This document shows positions 1 to 8,921 of a stretch of DNA of 64,000 nucleotides, in pieces. The DNA lies in contig VLTN01000003.1 of the NCBI GenBank assembly GCA_008330645.1, positions 930,001 to 994,000 of the forward strand, written 5' to 3'. Under the pieces are notes generated by a model. That model was not told where the DNA came from. It ran no database searches and saw only the letters and a list, made by a program, of their open reading frames with translations. This DNA comes from Cafeteria roenbergensis (lineage: Eukaryota > Sar > Bigyra > Bicosoecida > Cafeteriaceae). A program made the translations under genes and the position numbers. Numbering within the stretch: position 1 is the first letter of the stretch; each line of letters starts with the position of its first letter.

Positions 1-2175
1 CCCTAGCTCGTGGCGACCGGGCGCTGCCCCGCCAACGACGGCAGGGACCCCGTCCGCAGTCCCGGCGCCTCGCTCTTCTGCCACCAACTCTGCGAGCTGC
101 AAGCTCATCCTGGCCTCCTGCGGCTCTGCCACGTCGTCCTGGACCACGCTGAGGCAAGCCAGGGTGTCCAAAACGGACGTGGCCAAGCCTTGCGCGGAGG
201 GAGCGGCGCCGTCCCCGCCTCCTCCAGCAAGACGGCGGGCTCGCCCCAGCGCAGCAGCGGCGGCGGCCGGCCGAACAGCCTTCCATGGGCACGGCACCAC
301 GGCCGCGCCAGCTGCTCCTCGTCCACAGCCCTGCCCACCCGGGCCGGCGCCAGCTGCCGTCGCGGGTGCGCCGGCGTTTGCGATGGCGAGGCCTGCTCGT
401 AACACGGCCAGCTCCGCCCCGCTCTTGCACGCCTCCCGCCACGCGCGCAGCAGCGCCATGGCTCCGCCCAGCCCCAGGGCACGGGCCCCCGCGCCCAGCC
501 CCTCCGTCGCCGCGACGGCAACCCGAAACAGCGCCGGCTGGCCCTCCAGGAACAGGGCGTCGAACACTCGCACCAGCGTGTGGTGCGGCAGGGCCGTTGC
601 GAGCAGCGGGATGAGCAGGTGAGAGGCTTGCAAGTCCGCCGTCAGCCCGTGGGCGGCCAGCCTGGCGAGGGTTGACCCTCGCCTTCCCGTCGCGCGCGTC
701 ACCGCCGCCAGCTGGTGAGCGAGGAGGGAGAGCCCTGACAGGTCGGGCGCCCACACAGCCGCGCATCCGCTGCGATCGATCAGGGAGGCCACCAGTTGCA
801 CTGCCCTCGCGCACGCCGCTTGCAGCCACCGGGGGAGCGGCTTGGGGATCGCTGGCCGCCCCGCGCTGATCAAGCCTGGGGGCAGGGGCGACCCTGGCAG
901 AGCGGAGAGCGGGGGCGTGATCGGCCGCCTCCCGGCGCGGCCCGAGAGGGCCGGATGCCTGCCGCCCTGGACGCTGCTGCGGCCCGTCACCGCGCGGTCG
1001 GCTCCTTCGACGCCGCCTTCGGCATCATCGCCCCCCTCGCCGTCGGCGTCGCAGGTGTCGTCGGCGTCATCGGCGTCACCGGTGTCGTGCGCGGACTGCC
1101 TTGACGCCACGAGGGTCAAGCTTGGCGCCAGCCCGGCGGCGGGCTCCGCTGCATCGGCGTCCCAGGTGGCGCGCCGCTGGCGAGGGTCCGGCCGCCGGGG
1201 CGCGGGTGAAGCCAGCCGGGTGAACTCGGTGCGAGGGTCGGGGCCGTGGTCCCGCGCGCCGTGCAACGTGCCGCCGAGGGGCGAACGCTTCGCTCGAGCG
1301 GGGTCGGCACCGGTCGGCGCCGGCACCGGTTTGGGCGGCGGCGGCGGCGTCGGCAGCACGCGCCAGGAGGCGTCCCGGGCGTCGCCTGGCCACCAGCCGG
1401 CCGCCTCCTCGACCCCGGCGCGCTCGCCGCTGGCGCGCGCACTGCGAGGGACTGATGGTTCCATTGCCGCACGCTCGGCTGGGCCGGGCCCACCCCGGGG
1501 CGCCGGCCCAGGTATGCAGTAGGCATCTGCACCAGCCACAGCGAGCAGGATCGCAGCCGCCGCGAAGTTCTCTCCCTGGCAGTACCCCACGGCGGGCCTC
1601 AGCAGCGACGCGCCGCGCAGAACCGCGAACAGCGCGGACTGCCCCTCCGAGGACGACAGCCAGGGGTGGCCAGGACACGTGCGCGGAACGTCCCGCTGGA
1701 TCTCTCCGGGCAGGCCCTGCATGCTGTGGGGCCCGTCGTCGCCCTCTGCGCCGTCAAAGGAGTTCAACCACTCCTGCTCGGCTCGAGCAACTGCGTCGAC
1801 AGCAGTGCCCGACGGAACGCTCTCCAGTCGAGCACACCGCTCCCAAAACACAGGCCTCAAGTGACGCTCCACGGCACCGCTCCAAACACAGCCCTGAAGG
1901 AGCGCGCGCCGCAGTGTGGCGTCGCTGGCAAACTGCCGGGAACAGCTTGCGAGGCGCAGGGAGTCCCGAAGGCCCAGGAAGCCGCCCAGCCTGTCGCCAA
2001 ACCCAACGCACAAGCTGCGGACGCTGCGCGCGGCCGACCTTGCGCGGGGCAGCGCTGCCTGCGTCTCAGGGACGGCCCGCGCGGGCGTGGGCGCCGCGGC
2101 CACCTCCGCAGCGCCGGCTTCCGGAGGCAAAGCAGGAGCCGCGGCCGGCGTGGACTCCCACAGCCATGACAGCAT
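1..2175 (-). CDS. TBC-domain Rab GTPase-activating protein, C-terminus cut by window start
   Basis: One minus-strand frame is open for 725 codons from ATG at 2175 to the window edge. It encodes a TBC domain. The arginine-finger motif IQRDVPRT has D162 and R165, and the glutamine-finger motif VGYCQGENF has Q200, which is the normal R-to-Q spacing of about 35. The C-terminal TBC helices (LPHHTLVRVFDALFLEG, near residue 529) come about 330 residues later, after a Pro/Ala/Asp-rich insert. By family knowledge such proteins accelerate GTP hydrolysis by Rab GTPases in membrane traffic. The N-terminal stretch around residues 70-100 (LGLRDSLRLASCSRQF) looks F-box-like, but that is only a pattern impression. 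No intron is needed. The next gene on the same strand ends 235 bp upstream of this start. Confidence 0.82.
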   Translation of the reverse strand, partial: MLSWLWESTPAAAPALPPEAGAAEVAAAPTPARAVPETQAALPRARSAARSVRSLCVGFGDRLGGFLGLRDSLRLASCSRQFASDATLRRALLQGCVWSGAVERHLRPVFWERCARLESVPSGTAVDAVARAEQEWLNSFDGAEGDDGPHSMQGLPGEIQRDVPRTCPGHPWLSSSEGQSALFAVLRGASLLRPAVGYCQGENFAAAAILLAVAGADAYCIPGPAPRGGPGPAERAAMEPSVPRSARASGERAGVEEAAGWWPGDARDASWRVLPTPPPPPKPVPAPTGADPARAKRSPLGGTLHGARDHGPDPRTEFTRLASPAPRRPDPRQRRATWDADAAEPAAGLAPSLTLVASRQSAHDTGDADDADDTCDADGEGGDDAEGGVEGADRAVTGRSSVQGGRHPALSGRAGRRPITPPLSALPGSPLPPGLISAGRPAIPKPLPRWLQAACARAVQLVASLIDRSGCAAVWAPDLSGLSLLAHQLAAVTRATGRRGSTLARLAAHGLTADLQASHLLIPLLATALPHHTLVRVFDALFLEGQPALFRVAVAATEGLGAGARALGLGGAMALLRAWREACKSGAELAVLRAGLAIANAGAPATAAGAGPGGQGCGRGAAGAAVVPCPWKAVRPAAAAAALGRARRLAGGGGDGAAPSAQGLATSVLDTLACLSVVQDDVAEPQEARMSLQLAELVAEERGAGTADGVPAVVGGAAPGRHELG

Positions 2176-2410
2176 GTGCCGCTTCGCGATGTGGAGGGGG
2201 GTGGGGAGGAGGGGGCGGGGGGCCACTGCTGGCCGGCAAGCCCCAGTGCGTGCGTTTGTCGAGGGGCTGCAAGCGACCGTGCCAATATTGCCTGCAAACA
2301 ATGTAACGCCATGCCGTTCTGACCAAGGCGCTCGTGCTGACGCATCACAGTCGCTGCCTGCCGGGCGCGGCGCTGATGGAGCGCAACCCTCTGCCCTGCA
2401 CTGTCGCGAC

Positions 2411-4417
2411 TCACTCGCCCGCGGGCTGCCGAGCCAGCCAAGCATGGTACGCGTCTGCCACGTCATCCAACTCGGGCATCTCGGCCTGCAGGAACGCCGC
2501 CACGGCGCGCAGCAGGCGCTCCTCGCCCGTGCGCAGCGCAGACGCAGCCATGGACACCCACCGCCCCGCCGCCAGCGGCACCACCTGCACTCGCAAGATG
2601 GCCGGCTCGGCGCCCGCGCTGTCCCGAATCGCCACCGACACCGCTCCGGGAGCCGCCCCCACCAGCACAAGCTGCCCCTCCTCCTCGCCTGCACCCCCAA
2701 CCACTCGCAGTGCGGCCCCGTTCCCTGCCACGGTGCTTGCAGTGGCCGCTCCGCGCAGCACCAGCCGATCACCCTGGCAGAGCCACAGCGTGTCGGGGAG
2801 GCGGGGCGCGCCGCCGGCCGCCGCGCCCCCCTCCGCCGGATCGGAACAGTTCAGGTGCAGCTCGCGCGAGGGCGCGTCCCGGACCTTCTCGCCGTCCGTG
2901 GCGCCGCGCCTTGGCGGCGAAGGCTCCGCTATCAGCACCTGCAGCAGGGCCGAGCAGGCCCCGACGGCGGTCGAGAGGTTGCAGTCACGCAGGGCGGCTC
3001 CCTCAGAGCACCCGGACACCGGCCATGCCTCCAGCTCTGCCCCAACTGCCGCCACGCGCATCCCCTCATCGGCCACCACGAACAGGTCCTCCGCTGCAGA
3101 CGGCAGGCGAAGCCGCCCTCGGCACTGATCCACCACGTCGATCGCCCACCCCAGTGCCTCAGCCATGACACTTCGCGCGAGCGGGTCGGCAGGGAGCATC
3201 GGACCGTGCTTGCGCACCATCATGCCGACGCTCCGGCCCCGCACCGACTCCGACACAAGCGCCACGCCTGAGCCCGCGCCCCCCACCACCACCCCCGCCC
3301 CCAGCGGGTCCGCCGTCCGCGGAGACAGCGCCATCTCCCGCAACAGCAGATACCGGCCGGACGCGGCGGCAGCGGCTGTGGGGTCTCTCGCTGGGTCCAG
3401 CAGCGTCACAGACACCTCGAACGGCACAGCCGTCGCCGCTGCCTCTGCGGGGCTCAGATCCGCCCGCTGACACAGCAGGGAGACAACCGCAGCAGGCGCC
3501 GCCGCGTCGCTCTGCGCATCCTGCTCTAGCCCGCCCCCATCAGCACGGCCGTCCCCAGCCCGCCGAGGGGCGCGCCTCGCGAGCATTCCTGCCGCGTACA
3601 TAGCCCAGTCGTCTTGCATGGCGCGCCAGCACCCAGCCACCGTGTCGCCCAGAGGCGCAACGGCCCTCTCGCATGGCAGAGCGGCAAAGGTGTCCACGGC
3701 CACGGGCCGCAGGTGCGCCAGTGGCACGCGGAGCCGCTCGCACCTGGCCTCAACGGCGGCGGCCATTCGCGCGTGGAACTCGTCGGGAGTCGCTGCGGCC
3801 GGCGCCCCGCCTTCGCCGCCACTCGGGCTCAGTTCCGTAAGCAGCGCTTCAGCGCGGCGGGACGAGAGCGCACTCTCCGTCTGCGCCGTTGCTTCTCCAA
3901 GCTCACGGGTGTGGCGTGCCGTCGCCGCGCGCAGCTGCTCCAGCGCAGCCGACCGGGGGGCGCTGCGGGCTTCCGCGAGCACTCCCGCAAGCTCCTCGTC
4001 AAAACGGGCCGTTGCGTCCCAAAGGGCGGCAACGGAGCCGCCAAGGAGCTCGCAGAGCGAAGGCCAAATGTCTTTGTCCCAAGAAAGAGGACCGCCATGC
4101 TTGGACCGGGCTCCAGCCACTCGCTGCGCGGGCGCGGCGAAGCGCGGTTGCGGGTGCTCGGATGCAATCGTCTTGTTCCCGGCCTGCGCGCCGACAGCGC
4201 CTCATTCCCTCCGCCTCCCAATCGGCACACGGGACTCCGTGTGTGCCCTGCGCATTCCTTTGCTGCTCACGTACGCCTCGGAGAGCCGCTCGAGGTCGGC
4301 GGCCTCGGCGACGCCTCGCTCAACGGCGGCGGTCGCGAACGCGTCCCATTGCCGAACGGACTCGAACGACCCCTTTCCATCCGTGAATTGGGAAACGAGC
4401 TGGGCGATCGAGTCCAT
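2411..4417 (-). CDS. Conserved-looking protein of unknown function, two exons
   Basis: The start is ATG at 4417 (MDSIAQLVSQFTDGKG). Exon 1 (4271-4417) ends TAC|GTGAGC and exon 2 (2411-4123) begins after GCGCAG in the same frame, giving 619 aa. I do not recognise a family. Residues about 70-140 are helical and charged. The middle (about 250-390) faintly recalls a degenerate kinase fold, and the C-terminal part has beta-rich stretches. An ATG is missing at the apparent start of the longer open frame at 4120 (it is GTG), which supports the upstream exon. Exon 1, the intron and the first 14 codons of exon 2 lie inside the tandem duplication and reappear at 8321-8659. It could be mis-spliced in my model, but the frame and both splice sites agree. 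Confidence 0.6.
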
Positions 4418-4679
4418 GCCCTGACTGGGACGCCGAGCCCGTGCGCCCAGGCCAAGCTTGGAGTGTTGCAACCCGTTCGCCCCGCTCTGCATCGCTATCA
4501 CAGGATTGGAGATGCCGCAGTTAACACAGCCGGCCAGCATTCTTGTGCCAATCGCTTGCGGGCCTGTGCACATCCTTTCTGCTGCCTCCCTGGGCCACTG
4601 GGACGAGGTGGGGGCCAGCAGCCGCGGGCTGCAACATGTGCCCGCGCTGTGCCGAAGCTCGCAGTCCCACGCACGAACA

Positions 4680-6887
4680 TCAGGCAGCACACACAGCCCG
4701 CTGGGAGCTGGAAAAGGACGCAAACCGCTTTGCCAGGTCCCGGATCGCTTTCGAAGCCTCCCTGACGCGATCGACAACCAGGCCCACCTCGGCTTTGATG
4801 ACCCCGCTGTGCGAAGCCACGGCCGGGGTGAGGGCGTGCCACTTGAGTCCCAAGCGCGCGCACATTGATCCGTACATGATGTTCACGGGCCGCGCCAGGA
4901 GCTCGACGACGTGCGCCCACGGCGGGCACCCCACGATGTTTGCAAGGCCGGCCCCGTGAGGGGCAAGCACGACGTCGGCAGCCGCAAACGCCTCCAAATC
5001 TCGCTGCAAGCCCGCGGGCGAAAAGGCAGTCACCTGGCCGACGTCCTCCAGGTGCGATAGGGCCTCGAGAAGCTCACCCTCGTTCTCGACGCGGCGGGAG
5101 CCAGACCGGCGGACGAAGAGCACCCGGATGGGCCCGGGCGCTGGCGCCACCAGGCCGACAGCTTGTGGGTGAGCGAGCACGCACGTTGCGGCCTGCTGCA
5201 CCGCATCCCGGCCACTGCCCCACGCGGAGACAGCGCCGGCTGGCCCCAGAGCAGCGGCAGCGGCGCCCAGGCTCAGCAAACCGGCTGGGCATGCGCCCTC
5301 GGCATCAGCGCTCCAGCTCGCATCAGGCGCCGCCGAGGCGCTGACGCCGTCTTGCTCGGGGAGCAGGCGGCTCGCGGCTTGCAAAAGGTCCTGACGCGCG
5401 GGGTCCTTGCAAGCGCCCGACAAGCTCCATGCCCACCGCCGCATGGGGAGGAGGGCCGAGGCGGGCGGGTTGCCGCAGAACGTGCCGTCGGGGACCAGCA
5501 TCCGCGGCGCGCGAACGCAGCCCGACACGAGCCGGTCGGGACGCAGCCCCACTGCGTCCATCGCAGCGCTCACCATCGGGTTCGCCTGCGTCACGTGCAC
5601 GAGGGCGCCTTCGCGGCGAGCGGCCGAGAGAGCCATGAGCAGACGCGGCAAGCACTCGGCCAGGAAGTGGGCTGGCCCGTAGCCCATAGGTTGCGCAATC
5701 ACCACAACGGGCGCGTTGTGGGCCGCACACTGCGCACGGCGAACAGGCTTGGCAACGAGGCCAGGCGTTCCGCACGATGGCAACACGACCGTCTCGGCGC
5801 TGTTTCCCCAGCGGCCACCCGACACCGGTGCAGACACGACCCCATCCTCCGAAACCGCCGCGTCCCGGACCACTGCGACCATGGGACGCTCCGACCACGG
5901 TGACACGCGCGCCTGCCTCTCGTGCAGCGTGGAGAGCAGCACAGCGTGCAAGCCACTGCTGCCGCCACTTGCGATGGCCCCCGCCATCGAGTCGGCGTAC
6001 TCGCGGCTTCCGTGAGAAGATAGCCAGGACCCAAGGATCGCCCCGCTCTCCTGCAGCCACGGCAACAGTCTTGGCTGGCTGTCTGGCAAGCCACGCCAGC
6101 GCGCTTCGGCGGACAGAACTGCGTCGAGCTGCGCGCACCACACGGAGAAATGCTGGCAGCCCCTTGCCCCCCGAAGCGCATCGACCATTGGCCCGTGATG
6201 CGCAACTGCGCTTCCACCTTCTCCTCGTCTCTTCGCAACCGAAGAGTGGCCCGTGCTGAGCATATGGAGCGTTCCGTTAAGAGCTGCATGCGGCGGTCCC
6301 GTGCGGGCGGCGGCCCGAACCGAGGCAGACTCGCTGGCCCGCAACGAGTCACCTTTTTCGGCCCTCAACGAGGCAGCCTCTTCGGCCCGAGGTGGGGCGG
6401 ACTCTCCGGCCCGTAGCGGGGCAGACTCGACGGCCGGAGGCGAGGCAGATTCGCCGACCCGCAGCGAGTCCGCTTTTTCGGACCGCAACGCGTCACGCTT
6501 TTCGGACCGCACCGTGTCAGCTCTTTTGACCCAAAGTGGAGCAGATTCGCCGACCCGCAGCGAGTCACCTTTTTCGGCCCTCAGCGAGGCAGCCTCTTCG
6601 GCCCGAGGTGGGGCGGACTCTCCGGCCCGTAGCGGGGCAGACTCGACGGCCGGAGGCGAGGCAGCTTCGCCGACACGCAAAGAGGCGGACTCTCCGGCCC
6701 GCAAAGAGGCGGACTCTCCGGCCCGCAAAGAGGCGGACTCTCCGGCCCTCATCACCAGCGCAAGAAGCGTGGCCGCCAGCAGCAAGGCTGTCAGCGCAAC
6801 TCGGCCCGTTGGGAGGCAAGCAGTGGCGCTCTGGCCGTGTGCCCGGCTGCGCTCAGTCCGCTCTTGGCCGCGCGCCCGCGAGCGCAT
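4680..6887 (-). CDS. GT61-type glycosyltransferase, copy A, with expanded stem repeat
   Basis: The ATG at 6887 gives 735 aa. The leading frame upstream begins with GTG, so I start at the ATG. Residues 29-45 (RVALTALLLAATLLALV) form a signal anchor typical of type II Golgi glycosyltransferases. Residues about 46-195 are a degenerate eight-residue repeat (LRAGESAS-like). The catalytic domain carries PAHFLAECLPRL near residue 405 and PHGAGLANIVGCPPWAHVVEL near 643, which I recognise as the GT61 (DUF563) signature. Family members transfer xylose, arabinose or GlcNAc onto glycans; the substrate here is unknown. It is divergent from the MED6 fragment. It differs from copy B by about 7 bases outside the repeat and one 46-bp patch of 18 changes. 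The coding frame is intact in both copies. Confidence 0.85.
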   Translation of the reverse strand: MRSRARGQERTERSRAHGQSATACLPTGRVALTALLLAATLLALVMRAGESASLRAGESASLRAGESASLRVGEAASPPAVESAPLRAGESAPPRAEEAASLRAEKGDSLRVGESAPLWVKRADTVRSEKRDALRSEKADSLRVGESASPPAVESAPLRAGESAPPRAEEAASLRAEKGDSLRASESASVRAAARTGPPHAALNGTLHMLSTGHSSVAKRRGEGGSAVAHHGPMVDALRGARGCQHFSVWCAQLDAVLSAEARWRGLPDSQPRLLPWLQESGAILGSWLSSHGSREYADSMAGAIASGGSSGLHAVLLSTLHERQARVSPWSERPMVAVVRDAAVSEDGVVSAPVSGGRWGNSAETVVLPSCGTPGLVAKPVRRAQCAAHNAPVVVIAQPMGYGPAHFLAECLPRLLMALSAARREGALVHVTQANPMVSAAMDAVGLRPDRLVSGCVRAPRMLVPDGTFCGNPPASALLPMRRWAWSLSGACKDPARQDLLQAASRLLPEQDGVSASAAPDASWSADAEGACPAGLLSLGAAAAALGPAGAVSAWGSGRDAVQQAATCVLAHPQAVGLVAPAPGPIRVLFVRRSGSRRVENEGELLEALSHLEDVGQVTAFSPAGLQRDLEAFAAADVVLAPHGAGLANIVGCPPWAHVVELLARPVNIMYGSMCARLGLKWHALTPAVASHSGVIKAEVGLVVDRVREASKAIRDLAKRFASFSSSQRAVCAA
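6310..6755 (-). repeat. 24-bp-register coding minisatellite in GT61 copy A
   Basis: The minus strand encodes repeated units such as LRAGESAS, LRVGESAP and SLRAEKGD. A higher-order unit of about 118 bp starting at 6346 recurs at 6562, a spacing of 216 bp or nine 24-bp units, with only a few base changes. Copy B has only a trace of it (WAGESVLLRG). The repeat lies between the membrane anchor and the catalytic domain, where Golgi enzymes have their stem. Confidence 0.9.
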
Positions 6888-7037
6888 GGTCACGTCAAGC
6901 CTCCCTCCCGCAGGCAGGATAGAGGCGGCAGTCTGGTGTCAACGGCAAGGCTGCCGCTTGCTTCGCGCGTCCTTTCTTGGCGCCCTGGGTGGTCTCGGGG
7001 TTCTGAAGCTGCTGCGTGCGTGCCTCCGATGTCGTCC

Positions 7038-7084
7038 ATCCTGCGAAACAAGCATTGCTGAAGTCTATGCTAGTTTCGCAGGAT
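7038..7084. repeat. Foldback (inverted repeat) inside a 65-bp copy-A-specific segment
   Basis: Positions 7038-7055 and 7067-7084 are inverted repeats of 18 bp with one mismatch, separated by an 11-base loop. The arms read ATCCTGCGAAAC and onward. The whole 65-bp segment 7027-7091 is absent from copy B. Confidence 0.85.
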
Positions 7085-7441
7085 CAGCCGCTGCCTGGTT
7101 CCGCAACACGTGCGCGCCGACATCAACGGGAGACACAGCTTCAGCCGCCCTGCATGGCACACGTGGGCCAGAGTGGGGCTCGGCCGTTGACTTCCCGTGA
7201 CCGCAGCGCAGCGGGCTGGAAACCTGTGGCAGGTTGTCGCTGCGAAAGCGCTGCATCGAGGCTCAAGCGACAGATCGAAAGTCTGCGGCCAGCGTCATTC
7301 TTGATTGTTGGGGGGCACTCGCACCTGCTCTTGCTACTGAAACGACATTGGTCTGCGTTGGGACCCAACTTTGGTTCGCATCTGGTGTGTGTGCCACGTG
7401 CGCCGATTTCGGAATTGCGCGCATCAGCAGTGCCGGTGCAC

Positions 7442-7457
7442 TGCAAATGCATTTGCA
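7442..7457. repeat. Perfect 16-bp palindrome with octamer-like halves
   Basis: The sequence TGCAAATGCATTTGCA is its own reverse complement and contains ATGCAAAT-like octamers in both orientations. It lies in the copy-A-only intergenic segment. Confidence 0.7.
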
Positions 7458-7853
7458 TCTGGCCCTTGTGGGTGCGTGCTTTGGCAGGTCGACAGGCTTC
7501 TGGCGCGTCACGACGCTGCTGCGACAGCGCTGCTCCCGAGCTGGCCGTCGCTGCTTGCTGTGACCGCTCTGGGCACCGCACGCACACCAATCTGGTTCAG
7601 TGTGCCATTGTGCCCATCGCCCGCGCTGTCACCTGGAAACATCATCGGCACAGTGGTCTGCGCTGGTGGCAGCCACGTCCAGAAACAGCCAGTTCGGGTG
7701 CCCACACAGCTCGCCAACCCGCAACTCAGCGGCGCGGGCAATGCTCGCCGGGTGCGAGATATTATTGCACAACACGAAGAACAGCTGCAAGCTCGAGCCT
7801 GCCGACACTCGGCCACGGCTGCCTCCTCGCCTTCCCCAGTTGGCCGTGGGGGG

Positions 7854-8181
7854 ATGGACGGGGAAGCGTCAGCGGGGGATGCGTACTCGACCCCGCACGA
7901 CGATGAGTCTCTTGGTGAGCCACGGAGCCGTCCATGAGCTGGGGGGTGCGCTGCCTCTTGCATGCTTCGCGCCCAGGCCTGCGCGCAAGCCCAGGTGCGC
8001 TGCCTCCGCGTGCGTGTGCGAGGACGGCCGCAGGCTTGAGCTTCAGAGAGGAGCAGTGGCTGAACACACGCCCTCTCTCGGTGGGGACCGTGATGGACTA
8101 CTTTCGGCTCTCGCCGTGGTACGACCCCGGGAGCATCAACGCTCGCGCCATCGAGCAGGGGCTCGCCCCCGAGGCAGCCAG
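7854..8181 (+). pseudogene. MED6 5' fragment (exons 1-2 only), left by the tandem duplication
   Basis: Exon 1 (7854-7914) and exon 2 (8034-8181) match MED6 exons at 11129-11189 and 11309-11456, apart from a synonymous change near the start of exon 2. The copy stops inside intron 2 at about 8312, where the next duplicated block begins, so exons 3 and 4 are missing. Splicing exon 1 to exon 2 and reading on would give a peptide of under 100 residues. It could still be transcribed, because its promoter region is duplicated with it. I call it a pseudogene because the MED6 core is incomplete. Confidence 0.88.
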
Positions 8182-8320
8182 GTGCGCCCGTATGCGAGGT
8201 CTGCGCGTGGGCCGACGTGACGGTCGTGCCTAGTTCGCGCGGGCTGTGGAGGGTGGGGAGGGTGGCGTGCGCTCTGGTGGTCACGCCGCCAGGGCCTTGC
8301 GCCTGTTTGATGTGCCTGTC

Positions 8321-8659
8321 CTAAGAAAGAGGACCGCCATGCTTGGACCGGGCTCCAGCCACTCGCTGCGCGGGCGCGGCGAAGCGCGGTTGCGGGTGCT
8401 CGGATGCAATCGTCTTGTTCCCGGCCTGCGCGCCGACAGCGCCTCATTCCCTCCGCCTCCCAATCGGCACACGGGACTCCGTGTGTGCCCTGCGCATTCC
8501 TTTGCTGCTCACGTACGCCTCGGAGAGCCGCTCGAGGTCGGCGGCCTCGGCGACGCCTCGCTCAACGGCGGCGGTCGCGAACGCGTCCCATTGCCGAACG
8601 GACTCGAACGACCCCTTTCCATCCGTGAATTGGGAAACGAGCTGGGCGATCGAGTCCAT
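8321..8659 (-). pseudogene. Truncated copy of the unknown gene at 2411-4417
   Basis: Exon 1 (8513-8659, starting MDSIAQ) and the intron are duplicated intact. Exon 2 is duplicated for only 14 codons, and the frame meets TAG at 8321-8323, exactly at the duplication junction. The predicted product is 63 aa against 619 aa for the full gene. Confidence 0.8.
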
Positions 8660-8921
8660 GCCCTGACTGGGACGCCGAGCCCGTGCGCCCAGGCCAAGCT
8701 TGGAGTGTTGCAACCCGTTCGCCCCGCTCTGCATCGCTATCACAGGATTGGAGATGCCGCAGTTAACACAGCCGGCCAGCATTCTTGTGCCAATCGCTTG
8801 CGGGCCTGTGCACATCCTTTCTGCTGCCTCCCTGGGCCACTGGGACGAGGTGGGGGCCAGCAGCCGCGGGCTGCAACATGTGCCCGCGCTGTGCCGAAGC
8901 TCGCAGTCCCACGCACGAACA

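Larger units (their letters stand above)
6888..7853. promoter_or_regulatory. Divergent intergenic region between GT61-A and the MED6 fragment
   Basis: 966 bp with no gene. It is visibly less GC-rich than the flanking genes, especially 7103-7592. It contains an 18-bp-stem foldback (7038-7084) and a perfect 16-bp palindrome (7442-7457). In copy B the equivalent region is only 407 bp. It presumably drives GT61-A leftward; no promoter motif can be named with confidence. Confidence 0.45.
4081..8312. repeat. Tandem segmental duplication, copy A
   Basis: This block is repeated almost base for base from 8323 on, at an offset of 4242 bp through the GT61 coding region. It holds the 5' part of the unknown gene, GT61 copy A, the shared GT61/MED6 promoter region and MED6 exons 1-2. 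Copy A is longer than copy B because of a coding repeat (6310-6755), a 65-bp foldback (7027-7091) and a further 490 bp (7103-7592). The offset after these differences is 3275 bp. Copy A ends inside what was MED6 intron 2. Confidence 0.95.

Noticed and set aside
4120-4120. Start of the unknown gene or GT61 at the longest frame ends (4120, 6893, 10727)
   Set aside because: These codons are GTG. Eukaryotic starts are ATG, found at 4417 (upstream exon), 6887 and 10721.
7027-7592. DNA transposon insertion in copy A
   Set aside because: Only a short foldback and a separate 490-bp segment with direct, not inverted, ends are seen. No transposase or clear target-site duplication; deletion in copy B explains the larger part.
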